Below, one piece after another: positions 1-8,280 of a stretch of 64,000 bases of DNA. Below the pieces are notes generated by a model. That model was not told the DNA's origin. It was given only the letters and a program-made list of their open reading frames with translations, and ran no database searches. The translations under genes were made by a program, and so were the position numbers. Source of the DNA: Alphaproteobacteria bacterium (GTDB taxonomy: Bacteria > Pseudomonadota > Alphaproteobacteria > Rickettsiales > SXRF01). The stretch is taken from assembly GCA_020049775.1 (NCBI GenBank), contig JAGVLO010000007.1, positions 124,001 through 188,000 on the forward strand. The letters are read 5' to 3'. Numbering within the stretch: position 1 is the stretch's first letter; every line of letters begins with the position of its first letter.

Positions 1-700
1 GTTCAAACTGCTTTATCAGATCCTTCAACGTTGTGCCACGCATCATCCAATATGCAATCGTAGCAATATAAAAAATGTAGCAATAGGGTTTGATGGCAAA
101 ACCGAATGCTGCAAACGCAGCTATAAAAACACGCCATTTTACCGGCACCATTTCACGCCGCACCAACGGCGAGAACAGCACAAACCACGGTGCCGTCAGA
201 ACTATCATCAGATGTTCGCGATCACCGAATGCCTGATGTATGAATGATACGGTAAACAAAGCCAATGCCAATGAGGATACAACAAGATTGCGCGTGTAAG
301 CACTAGCCGTACTGTGCAGTAACGCCACATAGCTAAGCAAAAGACTTACGAACACCAGCAAAGTAACGTATGCGTTCAGCACATCTTTGAGAAAAACACC
401 AGTGGCATGGGAAATAAAAATGGGAATGCTGTATATAAAATGAATCATCGGCGGATTAACATCCACCCAGTCCACATAGGGTTTTGCACCAGCAAACAAC
501 TTCTTTGCCTGCGATGTCAGATCAAGATGATCGTTGCTCATAGCAATCTGCATGTGCCCAAACACAGAAAAAATGACAATCACAAATGAAACAATAAACC
601 ATAGATTTATCAAGCTGCGCTGCCACACTGGCAATTCTATGGTTTCGTGGATAGAGGCAGGCCCAATTATGGGCGGAGAAGTTTTCTTCATATTATTCAT
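1..700 (-). CDS. Membrane glycosyltransferase-like protein, partial (runs off left edge)
   Basis: An open frame runs on the minus strand from ATG at 700 to the window edge with no stop, about 233 codons. A hydrophilic N-terminus of about 25 residues is followed by a membrane helix, a loop containing 'PYVDWVDVNPPMIHF', and several more hydrophobic helices. The acidic residues followed by a 'PY.D....PP' loop are typical of the first large extracytoplasmic loop of GT-C transferases (GT39/PMT-like), which move sugars from polyprenyl-phosphate carriers. The protein at 38659-40245 has the same layout ('PYKDLFETKPPGIF'), so the two look like paralogues. The Shine-Dalgarno is weak and ATG at 691 is an alternative start. 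The acceptor and sugar cannot be predicted. Confidence 0.7.
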   Translation of the reverse strand, partial: MNNMKKTSPPIIGPASIHETIELPVWQRSLINLWFIVSFVIVIFSVFGHMQIAMSNDHLDLTSQAKKLFAGAKPYVDWVDVNPPMIHFIYSIPIFISHATGVFLKDVLNAYVTLLVFVSLLLSYVALLHSTASAYTRNLVVSSLALALFTVSFIHQAFGDREHLMIVLTAPWFVLFSPLVRREMVPVKWRVFIAAFAAFGFAIKPYCYIFYIATIAYWMMRGTTLKDLIKQFE

Positions 701-912
701 CTGCTCAATAGTTCACATGGCTAAATAATTTACAAGGTATGATATTAATACTAATCCTCTGAAATCATGCATGATTCATAGTATTTACAATTACTGTCAA
801 TACCACATTTTTTTCAGACGCAACATTGACAGTCAATCATTAACCAATTATTAATTGGATAACCTGCAAAGACAGGAAATAAAAAAAGAAATTCTGTAAC
901 GGGAGAAAAATT

Positions 913-1377
913 ATGGCGCACTCGCTCGATGATGCGATAGCGGAAAATAACCGCTGGCAGCAGCAAGTCAAAGATATAGATAAAAAATGGGATGAGTCGG
1001 TACGCGGTCCTGCCGCAAATGTGCCACCACCTGCCCCCACTTTTAATGCTGAAATTGAAGCGTTCAAAACAACGCATGCAAAAACCATAAGCGAATATGC
1101 AAATTTCCTCAAGAAAACTGCATATGGCTCTGGCAATGAACAGTTTGTACGCTACCGCGCCAGCCACCTGCAGCTACTACTAGACCTGATGCTCAGCAAC
1201 CCACACAAATTATTCCGCGAAAACCATGACCGCCCGATGCGCGAAGCGCTACTGGAAGGTGCAAACACCGCCATGTCTGCCTATTCATCTGACCATGCCG
1301 TACGGCTACGGGTAGCCGCTGATGAAATAGAAAAACTGTCAAAACTTTACACCGCCGACCACGGCCCCATGCTTTAA
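913..1377 (+). CDS. Hypothetical helical protein, 154 aa
   Basis: I do not recognise this protein. It has no signal peptide or membrane segment. A charged, helix-prone N-terminus is followed by a short Ala/Pro-rich linker (about residues 33-45, 'PAANVPPPAPTF') and a mostly helical remainder, so a small soluble protein is likely. The start is supported by GGGAGA at 901-906, six bases upstream. It ends 14 bases before the GNAT-like gene at 1392 on the same strand, so the two probably share a transcript. Confidence 0.6.
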   Translation: MAHSLDDAIAENNRWQQQVKDIDKKWDESVRGPAANVPPPAPTFNAEIEAFKTTHAKTISEYANFLKKTAYGSGNEQFVRYRASHLQLLLDLMLSNPHKLFRENHDRPMREALLEGANTAMSAYSSDHAVRLRVAADEIEKLSKLYTADHGPML

Positions 1378-1391
1378 ACACGGAAGGCGAC

Positions 1392-2552
1392 ATGAGCGAT
1401 AAAAAACCGATTAAGATTTCACGGATAAACGAAGACGATTTTGCCAATATCGCTTTTGTAGAAAATGATCAGGACAGTGTCGAACCCTGGGACGAAGAAA
1501 AGCTGGCACACCGTTTTTTAAAAACCATGACGCTGGGCTTCAAGGCAGAAGTCAGTGGCAGGCTGGCAGGCTATGTCGTTTATGAGCGCGACGAGACACA
1601 CCACCAGAACAGCATTTTAAAACTAGTGGTCGCGCCTGAATTCCAGCACGACCCAGAAACAGTCTGGAGTGCTTTGCTGCAACCGGTAAAGCAGGATATG
1701 ACTTATGAAGGACGGCATCATATCGTAATTTATACAAGCGCACGCGAGGATGATCTGGTGCAATTTCTTAAAAAACCGGAGATGGGCTACAAAATAATGC
1801 GTGCAGCAGGTACAGACCATATCATGGCTATTTACGAAATGCCGAAACGTGAACAGGGTACGCCCATTGCACAGGCCACCCTCGACCCCAATCTGGTCAA
1901 TCAATCGATTGATACGAGTTCATTCCTGTCCGTGCCGCCATTAGAGGGGTTTAACTTGTACCAGCCACCCCTCACAGACTTATCAGGTTTCACCAACACA
2001 GACCCTAACAATCCTTTTGGTTCTTATACCATACATAATGGTACGCCAGCTCCGGAAAGTGATGGCTACCTCAAAGGGGAAAGCGAATACCAGATAACAG
2101 CTAATGATGAGCCTGCCGCACCGGTTAAATACCAAAAACTTGCCCCAAGGGAACTGGTGGTTAGTGCGCGTGAGAAAATCACAGCGCTTACAGGCGTCGA
2201 ATGGGAAACCGTATCGCTGGGAAAGCGCGGCAAGATGCAAGCCTTACAAATAAACAACGATACCAACCCCTCTGAAGTGTACCTGCGCACGGCATCAAAA
2301 ATAAAAAATCCGGGCAAAGCATTAATTGCCATCAGCGAGTTTTTGGGTGAAAAGCCCCCCAAATTTACAGTTAACCTTAGCAAGCCCGCGCAGGTGGTAA
2401 TTCCTGTCAGTTGGTTCAGGCAAATTCACCTTTCTTTAGGAAACCCCGGAAAATTAAGTGAGAGTTTCGTACCCGCCTCGACACAATTGCGCTATGAATG
2501 TCATGATGAGAAGGAAGAACAGCGCCAAAACAGGAAAAGTGTAGGCCGATAA
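1392..2552 (+). CDS. GNAT-fold acetyltransferase-like protein with unknown C-terminal half
   Basis: The first ~150 residues resemble a GNAT N-acetyltransferase: a strand 'LAGYVVYERD', then 'ILKLVVAPEFQHD', which fits the beta4 strand and the start of the acetyl-CoA pyrophosphate loop, and a later 'KIMRAAGTDHIMAIYEM' strand pair. The usual R/Q-x-x-G-x-G/A signature is not obvious, so acyl-CoA binding may be altered. Residues ~160-386 match nothing I know and are Pro/Asn-rich in the middle. A GGAAGG Shine-Dalgarno lies at 1382-1387. It probably forms a two-gene unit with 913-1377. The GNAT call is by motif only; the substrate is unknown. Confidence 0.6.
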   Translation: MSDKKPIKISRINEDDFANIAFVENDQDSVEPWDEEKLAHRFLKTMTLGFKAEVSGRLAGYVVYERDETHHQNSILKLVVAPEFQHDPETVWSALLQPVKQDMTYEGRHHIVIYTSAREDDLVQFLKKPEMGYKIMRAAGTDHIMAIYEMPKREQGTPIAQATLDPNLVNQSIDTSSFLSVPPLEGFNLYQPPLTDLSGFTNTDPNNPFGSYTIHNGTPAPESDGYLKGESEYQITANDEPAAPVKYQKLAPRELVVSAREKITALTGVEWETVSLGKRGKMQALQINNDTNPSEVYLRTASKIKNPGKALIAISEFLGEKPPKFTVNLSKPAQVVIPVSWFRQIHLSLGNPGKLSESFVPASTQLRYECHDEKEEQRQNRKSVGR

Positions 2553-2567
2553 TTTGCTATTTCAAAG

Positions 2568-3386
2568 CTAGGCTTTTTTTCGAAGCAAATATTTCTTTAT
2601 AAAAGTAACGGATAGCTTCTCAATTTCATCCGGCACTTCTTTGTGTGGCGTATGCCCTACGCACGGCAGCAGGTGTTTTTGCACAACGCCTCCCACCTGA
2701 CCGGCGATAGCATCAATCTGTCCCAGCGTTCCGTATTCATCCCTCTCACCCTGAATCACCAGCACGGGGCATTGTATGCGGGAAAGATATTTTTCGATGT
2801 TCCAGTGCTGATACCACTCCGCCAACCATGTCTCGGTCCATGCCCTGAACACAGCGTCGGTCTTACTGCCGTGATAGCGGGCAATACGCGTGCGCAGGTT
2901 AGATTTTATGTACAACTCCTTGGCGTGTAATATGCCTGTTATGGTCTGGTGATCGACAAATACATGTGCTGCTTCGCTGATGACGCATAGCACCAGTTGG
3001 GGATATTCGGCAGCGGCCAGCAGACTGATGGTCGCGCCATCGCTGTGGCCGAACAAAATAGCCGACGTCACCTCACATTGTTCAAGCACACGCGGAAGCA
3101 AATGCGCCTCGTCCTCAAGAAAATGTATGGTGCGCGGTGTCGAAAATGGCGCTGACTGTCCAAAACCCTGTCTGTCATAAACCAGCGCGTGGCATCCTGT
3201 GGCGCGGGCAATAGTTTCCGGAAAATCGCGCCATGTGGCAATACAACCTAGGGAATCATGCAAAAAAACAACCGTCGGTGTGTTTTTAGAAGCTTTGTCA
3301 TGCCTGAGTGAGCAAACGCGGAGACGATGGCCATGGATATGTATGTCGAAGTCACTTCTGGTTAACGTGGTATTTTTAGCTTTCAT
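2568..3386 (-). CDS. Alpha/beta-hydrolase fold protein
   Basis: This is a 272-residue alpha/beta hydrolase of normal single-domain length. The oxyanion-hole strand is 'VVFLHDSLG', the nucleophile elbow is 'GHSDG' with Ser115, the acid is probably Asp216 in 'QGERDEYG', and the base is His245 in 'VGHTPHKE', so the triad is complete. There is no signal peptide, so it is expected in the cytoplasm. The family includes esterases, lipases, haloperoxidase-like and C-C bond hydrolases, and the sequence does not decide among them. It lies tail to tail with the GNAT-like gene and divergent from the EamA transporter at 3470, with a short shared upstream region. Confidence 0.88.
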   Translation of the reverse strand: MKAKNTTLTRSDFDIHIHGHRLRVCSLRHDKASKNTPTVVFLHDSLGCIATWRDFPETIARATGCHALVYDRQGFGQSAPFSTPRTIHFLEDEAHLLPRVLEQCEVTSAILFGHSDGATISLLAAAEYPQLVLCVISEAAHVFVDHQTITGILHAKELYIKSNLRTRIARYHGSKTDAVFRAWTETWLAEWYQHWNIEKYLSRIQCPVLVIQGERDEYGTLGQIDAIAGQVGGVVQKHLLPCVGHTPHKEVPDEIEKLSVTFIKKYLLRKKA

Positions 3387-3469
3387 GCCAATCCATATTT
3401 ATGGCCATAGTTATGGCGAAGAATATTCATTTCATTTATGTTCAGTATTATTTTTAGTGTCCGGCAGCC

Positions 3470-4360
3470 ATGCAAAGCAAAGAAAATACTACAACCTCGG
3501 TACTCAGCTCGATTGTAATATTGTTGGCAGCCATGCTGTTTATACAGACTGGCGCTTCGCTTGCAAAGCAGCTTTTTCCCTATGCAGGTGCGGCAGGAAC
3601 AGCAGCGCTGCGGCTTTTTTTTGCAGCACTGATATTATTTGCCGTCGTCAGGCCATGGAAAAGGCACATCAACAAAACCAGCTTTCGCTATATCATCTAT
3701 TACGGTGCCTCCATGGGCTTCATGAACCTCACGATATATTTCGCATTGGAACGTATACCCCTTGGTATAGCTGTCGCGCTAGAATTTACTGGCCCGCTGG
3801 CCGTTGCCCTGTTCGCCTCACGAAAGGCGCATGATTTCCTCTGGGTATTACTGGCCGTTGCCGGCATTATCTTGATACTTCCAGGCTATGACACACAAAC
3901 AGCACTTGACCCTGTTGGCATTATCTACGCTTTGCTGGCTGGCATTTGCTGGGCATTATATATCGTATTCGGACAAAAGGCAGGCGCACACGAAAGCAGC
4001 AGCATGATTACAGCACTCGGCATGGCTGTTGCAGCCTGCATCGTCATTCCCATCGGCATTGCCGACGCAGGGGTAAAACTTCTTAACTATTCTATACTCC
4101 CCGCCGCCATCGGCATTGCTATCTTATCCAGCGCCCTACCCTATTATCTGGAGATGAAAGCCCTCAAGGCCCTTCCCGCCAAGACGTTCGGCATACTTAT
4201 GAGCATAGAGCCTGCTATCGCCGCCCTGTCCGGCCTGATTATTCTTGGGGAGCAGCTCACCACCAACCAATGGCTGGCCATTGCCTGCGTCATTACTGCA
4301 TCCACGGGAAGCGCCACATCCGCAAGGAAGAAACTGGCAATCCACGAACCCGAAATATAG
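3470..4360 (+). CDS. EamA/RhtA-type drug/metabolite exporter
   Basis: A 296-residue inner-membrane protein with about ten hydrophobic segments forming two EamA repeats. The first ends around 'GPLAVALFASRK' and the second contains 'EPAIAALSGLIILGEQLT', the conserved end of the EamA domain. Members export amino acids, purines or other metabolites by proton exchange; RhtA exports threonine and homoserine. The overall pattern, including 'ALEFTGPLAVAL', is closer to RhtA/YddG-like members than to the short SMR proteins. The substrate is not resolvable. No operon partner is visible, and the next gene starts 85 bases later. Confidence 0.85.
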   Translation: MQSKENTTTSVLSSIVILLAAMLFIQTGASLAKQLFPYAGAAGTAALRLFFAALILFAVVRPWKRHINKTSFRYIIYYGASMGFMNLTIYFALERIPLGIAVALEFTGPLAVALFASRKAHDFLWVLLAVAGIILILPGYDTQTALDPVGIIYALLAGICWALYIVFGQKAGAHESSSMITALGMAVAACIVIPIGIADAGVKLLNYSILPAAIGIAILSSALPYYLEMKALKALPAKTFGILMSIEPAIAALSGLIILGEQLTTNQWLAIACVITASTGSATSARKKLAIHEPEI

Positions 4361-4445
4361 CGCCAACCCAGCGATTGCCTTGATAACTATTTTATTTTCT
4401 TATACAAATGTCTGCTCATAGTTTAGCAATTTAATTTTTGGTTTT

Positions 4446-5054
4446 ATGGCTGCTGTTGCATTGATAGGCCGTCTCTTCCTGAACTTAGCCCGTGTAATAA
4501 TAGTTATTATTGCATTTAGCCTTTTTTATATTCACATGTTGAGCAGCTACCGCATGCTCGATTCAACATACAGCGACATAACCGACATCCCGCCAAGCGA
4601 GGAAAGGCGTATTAGCCTACCTTTCCGTGCAACCTCGGCCTATTCACAAAAATATGCTCTCAGAAAAAATGCCCGCACGTACCAGTTTAACCTCTACACG
4701 ATTGGTTATTCCGGACAATTTATGATGCTAAAAGTTTTCACAGACGATTGTATTACTGCAATTAAAGTTAATACAATAGAAGTACCATTTGATAAACGGC
4801 ACAAAGCTGAAGTCTGCAGTGCTGCTAAAGGTGTCGTATTTAATATTGGAGAATACGCTAGATCAGGACAGAATATCGTTTCAGTCATTCTTACAGACGT
4901 TAATGGCGGCACATTTAATTTAAATGCTAAGCCTGTATTACTCTATGAAAACAGGGATTTATTCAATCGATTTAAGCTTAGACACATAGTGTTTATATGG
5001 GCTTTATCAATTGTTCTTTTGCAGATATTTATAAAACTGAGAGAAGAACAGTAA
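4446..5054 (+). CDS. Membrane-anchored beta-sandwich-like domain, short paralogue of the next gene's N-terminus
   Basis: A 202-residue protein with a membrane helix at about 10-30, an extracytoplasmic domain (about 35-175) and a second hydrophobic helix near the end. The domain aligns throughout with the N-terminal third of the neighbour at 5210: both have 'LSSYR.LD', 'SAYS', 'DDCITAI.VN', a pair of cysteines, 'YARSG.N' or 'YVRSG.N', 'DV.GG' and 'KPV'. In my experience this pattern precedes the membrane part of some GT-C transferases and looks like a jelly-roll carbohydrate-binding module, but that fold is inferred. The gene ends cleanly with a stop after the second helix, so it may be a stand-alone partner or a truncated duplicate. 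Confidence 0.7.
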   Translation: MAAVALIGRLFLNLARVIIVIIAFSLFYIHMLSSYRMLDSTYSDITDIPPSEERRISLPFRATSAYSQKYALRKNARTYQFNLYTIGYSGQFMMLKVFTDDCITAIKVNTIEVPFDKRHKAEVCSAAKGVVFNIGEYARSGQNIVSVILTDVNGGTFNLNAKPVLLYENRDLFNRFKLRHIVFIWALSIVLLQIFIKLREEQ

Positions 5055-5209
5055 TTATCTTTCTCTTAAACCTTGATAGATATTAATTACTAGCACTGCA
5101 AAACCGGCAGCAAAAACTAATAGCCAGTATTTTATCTAAGCTTGCTAAAATAAATAATTTTCAGTACAAATTAAAGACCGCAATGCATACATTTCCGCCG
5201 GTTTAATTA

Positions 5210-7093
5210 ATGGACTTTCTAATACCAGCAAAGACTATTTCTCTCAAGTGCTTACGTATTAGCATCATCCTTGGTGTATTTACTGTTTTATACGTTTGCA
5301 CATTAAGCAGCTACCGAATCCTTGATACGACAGTAATAAATATCAGCGATAATCCCGATGGAAAAACCGAGCGCGTCGAGTTGCCGCACAGCGCTCCTTC
5401 TGCCTATTCATTCCAGAAAGTTCCAGCAAAACACGCAAAATCATATCGCTACAGCATCGATGTTCTTGGCTATTTTCCTCAGTCAATCAGCTGGAAGATC
5501 CATGCAGACGACTGCATTACAGCCATCGATGTTAATGACAGATCCGTATCGCTTGATTCTTATGGAAAGCAGGCCCTTTGCGCTAACCCGAAAGGATTTT
5601 TCATCGACCTGGGTAACTATGTAAGATCAGGTCACAACAGAATTGATATAACAATCAATGACGTCAGAGGGGGGAACTACAGCCTTGATATAAAGCCTGT
5701 ATACATATTCCTTAATAAAGATATATACCGGCATTTCAATTTAGTATTTCTAATTAGCGCATGGATATTTGTCGTTATCCTACGACAACTTAATTTTGAT
5801 GGTGTTTTAATATCCATAGCCCTCTTTACATACTACGTTTACCTGCGAGATTTTCAAGTTACCGGCATCAAAACCCACCACCCGGACTGGTGGGGGCATA
5901 TTCCATACCTGTTTTATATTAAAAACCACTGGCTCCCCCCCCCGTCCTATGCAGGCTGGGAGTTTTGGCACCCTCCGCTTTATTATATTGTAGCGGCAAT
6001 TGTCGGCGGCATAGGTCAGTTGATGGATTACAGCTTCCTGCGGTCTGCCTTGGCTGTATCAATGGTGTCCGTATTGATATTTGTGACATACGGAATGCTG
6101 CTTATACGAAGAGCTGTAAAAAACGTATGGATCCAGAGGGTATGTGTATGCGCGTTCCTTTTCTGGCCACTTATTAGTGCGTTTGTAAGCACAATTAGCA
6201 ATGAAGTGTTCTCTTACGCTTTCTGGTCAGGGGCGATTTACCATTTTATGCGCTGGTACTTAGACAAATCTAAAAAGCATTTTGCTATCGCAATCGTATT
6301 GTGTGGCATAATGGCTGTGGTGCGTACCACAGCTCTTGTTCCTGCTGGCGTCGGTGGTGTACTCTTTCTAAGCGCATTGATTACAAAACGTGTACACCTG
6401 AAAGACTACCTTACCCTGCGTATGATTTTGATAGCCACCTTTGTGTTGCTTTGTTTTAGTTTCAACTTTGGACGCACCTACTACTACAAAACTTTTTATG
6501 CGCCCAGAATGGGGATGATAATATCCAACATTCATAAAGACCCCGTGCTTTATCGCATTCATTCAACCGCATCGTTCAAAAAGTTATTCACGATTGATTT
6601 TAGAAACCTCTTTTCAGGTCCATATACAAACTTCTGGCATGATTCCAGTGGAAGGCAACTATTCTGGAATACTTATATAAAAACTGTGTTATTCGGGTTT
6701 TTTGGATGGCCTAACGCACATATTGCAATAAAACTTGTCATGTTACTAAGCGCACTTATGTTATATGCGGTTACTGCACCATTATTTATGGGACGAATTG
6801 ATAATACCCATTGGTTCCTATTCACATGCACTTTTGTAACAATTGCTGCACACATGGTTAATAGGGTGATTTCAGCGACTGTTATATGCCACGACGGACG
6901 ACTCACCTTCCCTGTAACGATCACATTTATTGCGTGGATAGGTTATGTCATTCAAACATTAATGGAACAGGGTCATAGAAAAAAGCCTATTCAATTCGGC
7001 ATAGGCGTATTGGGGTTGGTTTTGCTTACAGCATTTGCACTGACTTCTTTAATTTTTGACCTTAAATACATCGGTTTTTTTAGATTTCTATGA
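5210..7093 (+). CDS. GT-C type membrane glycosyltransferase with N-terminal extracytoplasmic domain
   Basis: A 627-residue protein. Residues ~20-42 form a membrane anchor and ~45-175 form the extracytoplasmic domain shared with 4446-5054. Then come about ten membrane helices with a first loop carrying 'IKTHHPDWWGHIPY' and 'WEFWHPPLYY'. The acidic residue near 'HHPDWW' and the 'HPPL' motif are typical of GT39/PMT-like GT-C enzymes, which use polyprenyl-phosphate sugars on the periplasmic face. The stop overlaps the epimerase-like gene by four bases (ATGA), so the two are co-translated. This suggests a role in a cell-surface glycan or lipid modification. Donor and acceptor are unknown. Confidence 0.82.
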   Translation: MDFLIPAKTISLKCLRISIILGVFTVLYVCTLSSYRILDTTVINISDNPDGKTERVELPHSAPSAYSFQKVPAKHAKSYRYSIDVLGYFPQSISWKIHADDCITAIDVNDRSVSLDSYGKQALCANPKGFFIDLGNYVRSGHNRIDITINDVRGGNYSLDIKPVYIFLNKDIYRHFNLVFLISAWIFVVILRQLNFDGVLISIALFTYYVYLRDFQVTGIKTHHPDWWGHIPYLFYIKNHWLPPPSYAGWEFWHPPLYYIVAAIVGGIGQLMDYSFLRSALAVSMVSVLIFVTYGMLLIRRAVKNVWIQRVCVCAFLFWPLISAFVSTISNEVFSYAFWSGAIYHFMRWYLDKSKKHFAIAIVLCGIMAVVRTTALVPAGVGGVLFLSALITKRVHLKDYLTLRMILIATFVLLCFSFNFGRTYYYKTFYAPRMGMIISNIHKDPVLYRIHSTASFKKLFTIDFRNLFSGPYTNFWHDSSGRQLFWNTYIKTVLFGFFGWPNAHIAIKLVMLLSALMLYAVTAPLFMGRIDNTHWFLFTCTFVTIAAHMVNRVISATVICHDGRLTFPVTITFIAWIGYVIQTLMEQGHRKKPIQFGIGVLGLVLLTAFALTSLIFDLKYIGFFRFL

Positions 7094-8142
7094 ACGATTC
7101 AAAAACGGTATTGATAACCGGTGGGGCCGGCTTTTTTGGTAGCATCCTTAAACAGCATTTGCTCAATAACGGATACACTTGCATTTCCGTAGATCTTGTT
7201 AAGGACACGGTGGCACACCCAAACCTTACCTGCATCCAGGGTGATATGAATAGCCGTTCTACAATGGAGCCGCTTTTCAAAAAGCATGCCTTCTCATGCG
7301 TGTTTCACGTTGCTGCAATACTGGCACACGATAAAGAGAATAGAAAAATTCTTTGGTCATCGAATGTAGATGCGACGCGACTACTGCGCGATTTATGCGA
7401 ACAATACAACGTACCCAAAATTGTATTCACTTCAAGTAATTGCCTTTGGGCCAGAAATTTCAGCTACCCGGTATCCGAAAGTGAGCCGCCAAAGCCAATC
7501 GAGATTTACGGACGTTCAAAGGCCGAAGGCGAAAACATATTAATGGCAAAAGAAGGAAACGTACGCTCGGTTATTTTCCGCTGCCCAACCATCATTGATT
7601 CGGGAAGACTTGGGTTATTAACCATACTTTTTGATTTTATCCGCGAGGGCAGAAAAGTATGGGCCATTGGCGGAGGAATCAATCTCTATCAGTTTATTTA
7701 TGCAGGCGATCTTGTAGATGCCTGCATGAAAGCAGAAAACTACCCGCAATCTGAAATATTCAATATTGGTTCGGATAACGTTGTAAGCCTGCGTGAGGTT
7801 TACCAGCATGTGATTGACCATGCCAAAACATCTGCACGTGTTGTTGGGCTTCCCCGCTGGCCGATATTGCCTGCGATGAAAATTTGCTATTGGCTTGGAC
7901 TGTCCCCCCTTGGCCCGTATCACTATAAAATGATTGCTGAAAGCTTTGTATTTGACACAGCAAAAATTAAACAGAAGCTAGGCTGGCAACCAACACTTAC
8001 CAACGGACAAATGCTTTTAAAGGCATATGAGTTTTATGCAAGCCAGCGCGAAAACTTGCTAAAGCTGCCCGCGCATGAGCAGTCGGCGCATAAAAAACCT
8101 GCTGCCATGGGTATAATACGTTTACTTAAGTGGCTTTCGTAA
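7090..8142 (+). CDS. NAD(P)-dependent sugar epimerase/dehydratase (extended SDR)
   Basis: A 350-residue extended short-chain dehydrogenase. The Rossmann motif 'TGGAGFFG' is at the N-terminus, an acidic residue follows beta2 ('ISVDLV'), and the active site is 'YGRSK' (Tyr-x-x-x-Lys), with the upstream Ser in 'FTSSN'. The C-terminal half has the usual 'FNIGSDNVVSLREV' segment of the nucleotide-sugar or 3-beta-HSD-like branch. It probably acts on a nucleotide sugar or lipid-linked sugar in the cytoplasm. The start overlaps the stop of the GT-C gene, so a common job in making and transferring one sugar is a reasonable inference. The exact reaction (4-epimerase, dehydratase or reductase) is unresolved. 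Confidence 0.85.
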   Translation: MNDSKTVLITGGAGFFGSILKQHLLNNGYTCISVDLVKDTVAHPNLTCIQGDMNSRSTMEPLFKKHAFSCVFHVAAILAHDKENRKILWSSNVDATRLLRDLCEQYNVPKIVFTSSNCLWARNFSYPVSESEPPKPIEIYGRSKAEGENILMAKEGNVRSVIFRCPTIIDSGRLGLLTILFDFIREGRKVWAIGGGINLYQFIYAGDLVDACMKAENYPQSEIFNIGSDNVVSLREVYQHVIDHAKTSARVVGLPRWPILPAMKICYWLGLSPLGPYHYKMIAESFVFDTAKIKQKLGWQPTLTNGQMLLKAYEFYASQRENLLKLPAHEQSAHKKPAAMGIIRLLKWLS

Positions 8143-8233
8143 ATCGACACGGCATATCCCAATCAAATTATTTCCGCCCACGAAATATTTATTAATTATT
8201 ATAATACAATAAGTTAAATATGTGTTGGGTTGT

Positions 8234-8264
8234 CCCAAAACGCTTTTCAAGCGCCTATTTTGGG
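8234..8264 (+). promoter_or_regulatory. Leader hairpin upstream of the 8281 gene
   Basis: CCCAAAA (8234-8240) pairs with TTTTGGG (8258-8264), and inside them CGCTT (8241-8245) pairs with AAGCG (8249-8253), leaving a four-base bulge. It ends 10-16 bases before the candidate start codons and is not followed by a T-run, so a translation-affecting leader structure fits better than a terminator. A perfect TATAAT lies at 8200-8205, but I see no good -35 box at the right distance. Confidence 0.4.
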
Positions 8265-8280
8265 CTTATGATTTGTGGCT

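Noticed and set aside
8226..8240. GGGTTGTCCCAAA-like motif also seen in reverse near 21713
   Set aside because: The shared stretch is short and not clearly beyond chance, with no common gene context.
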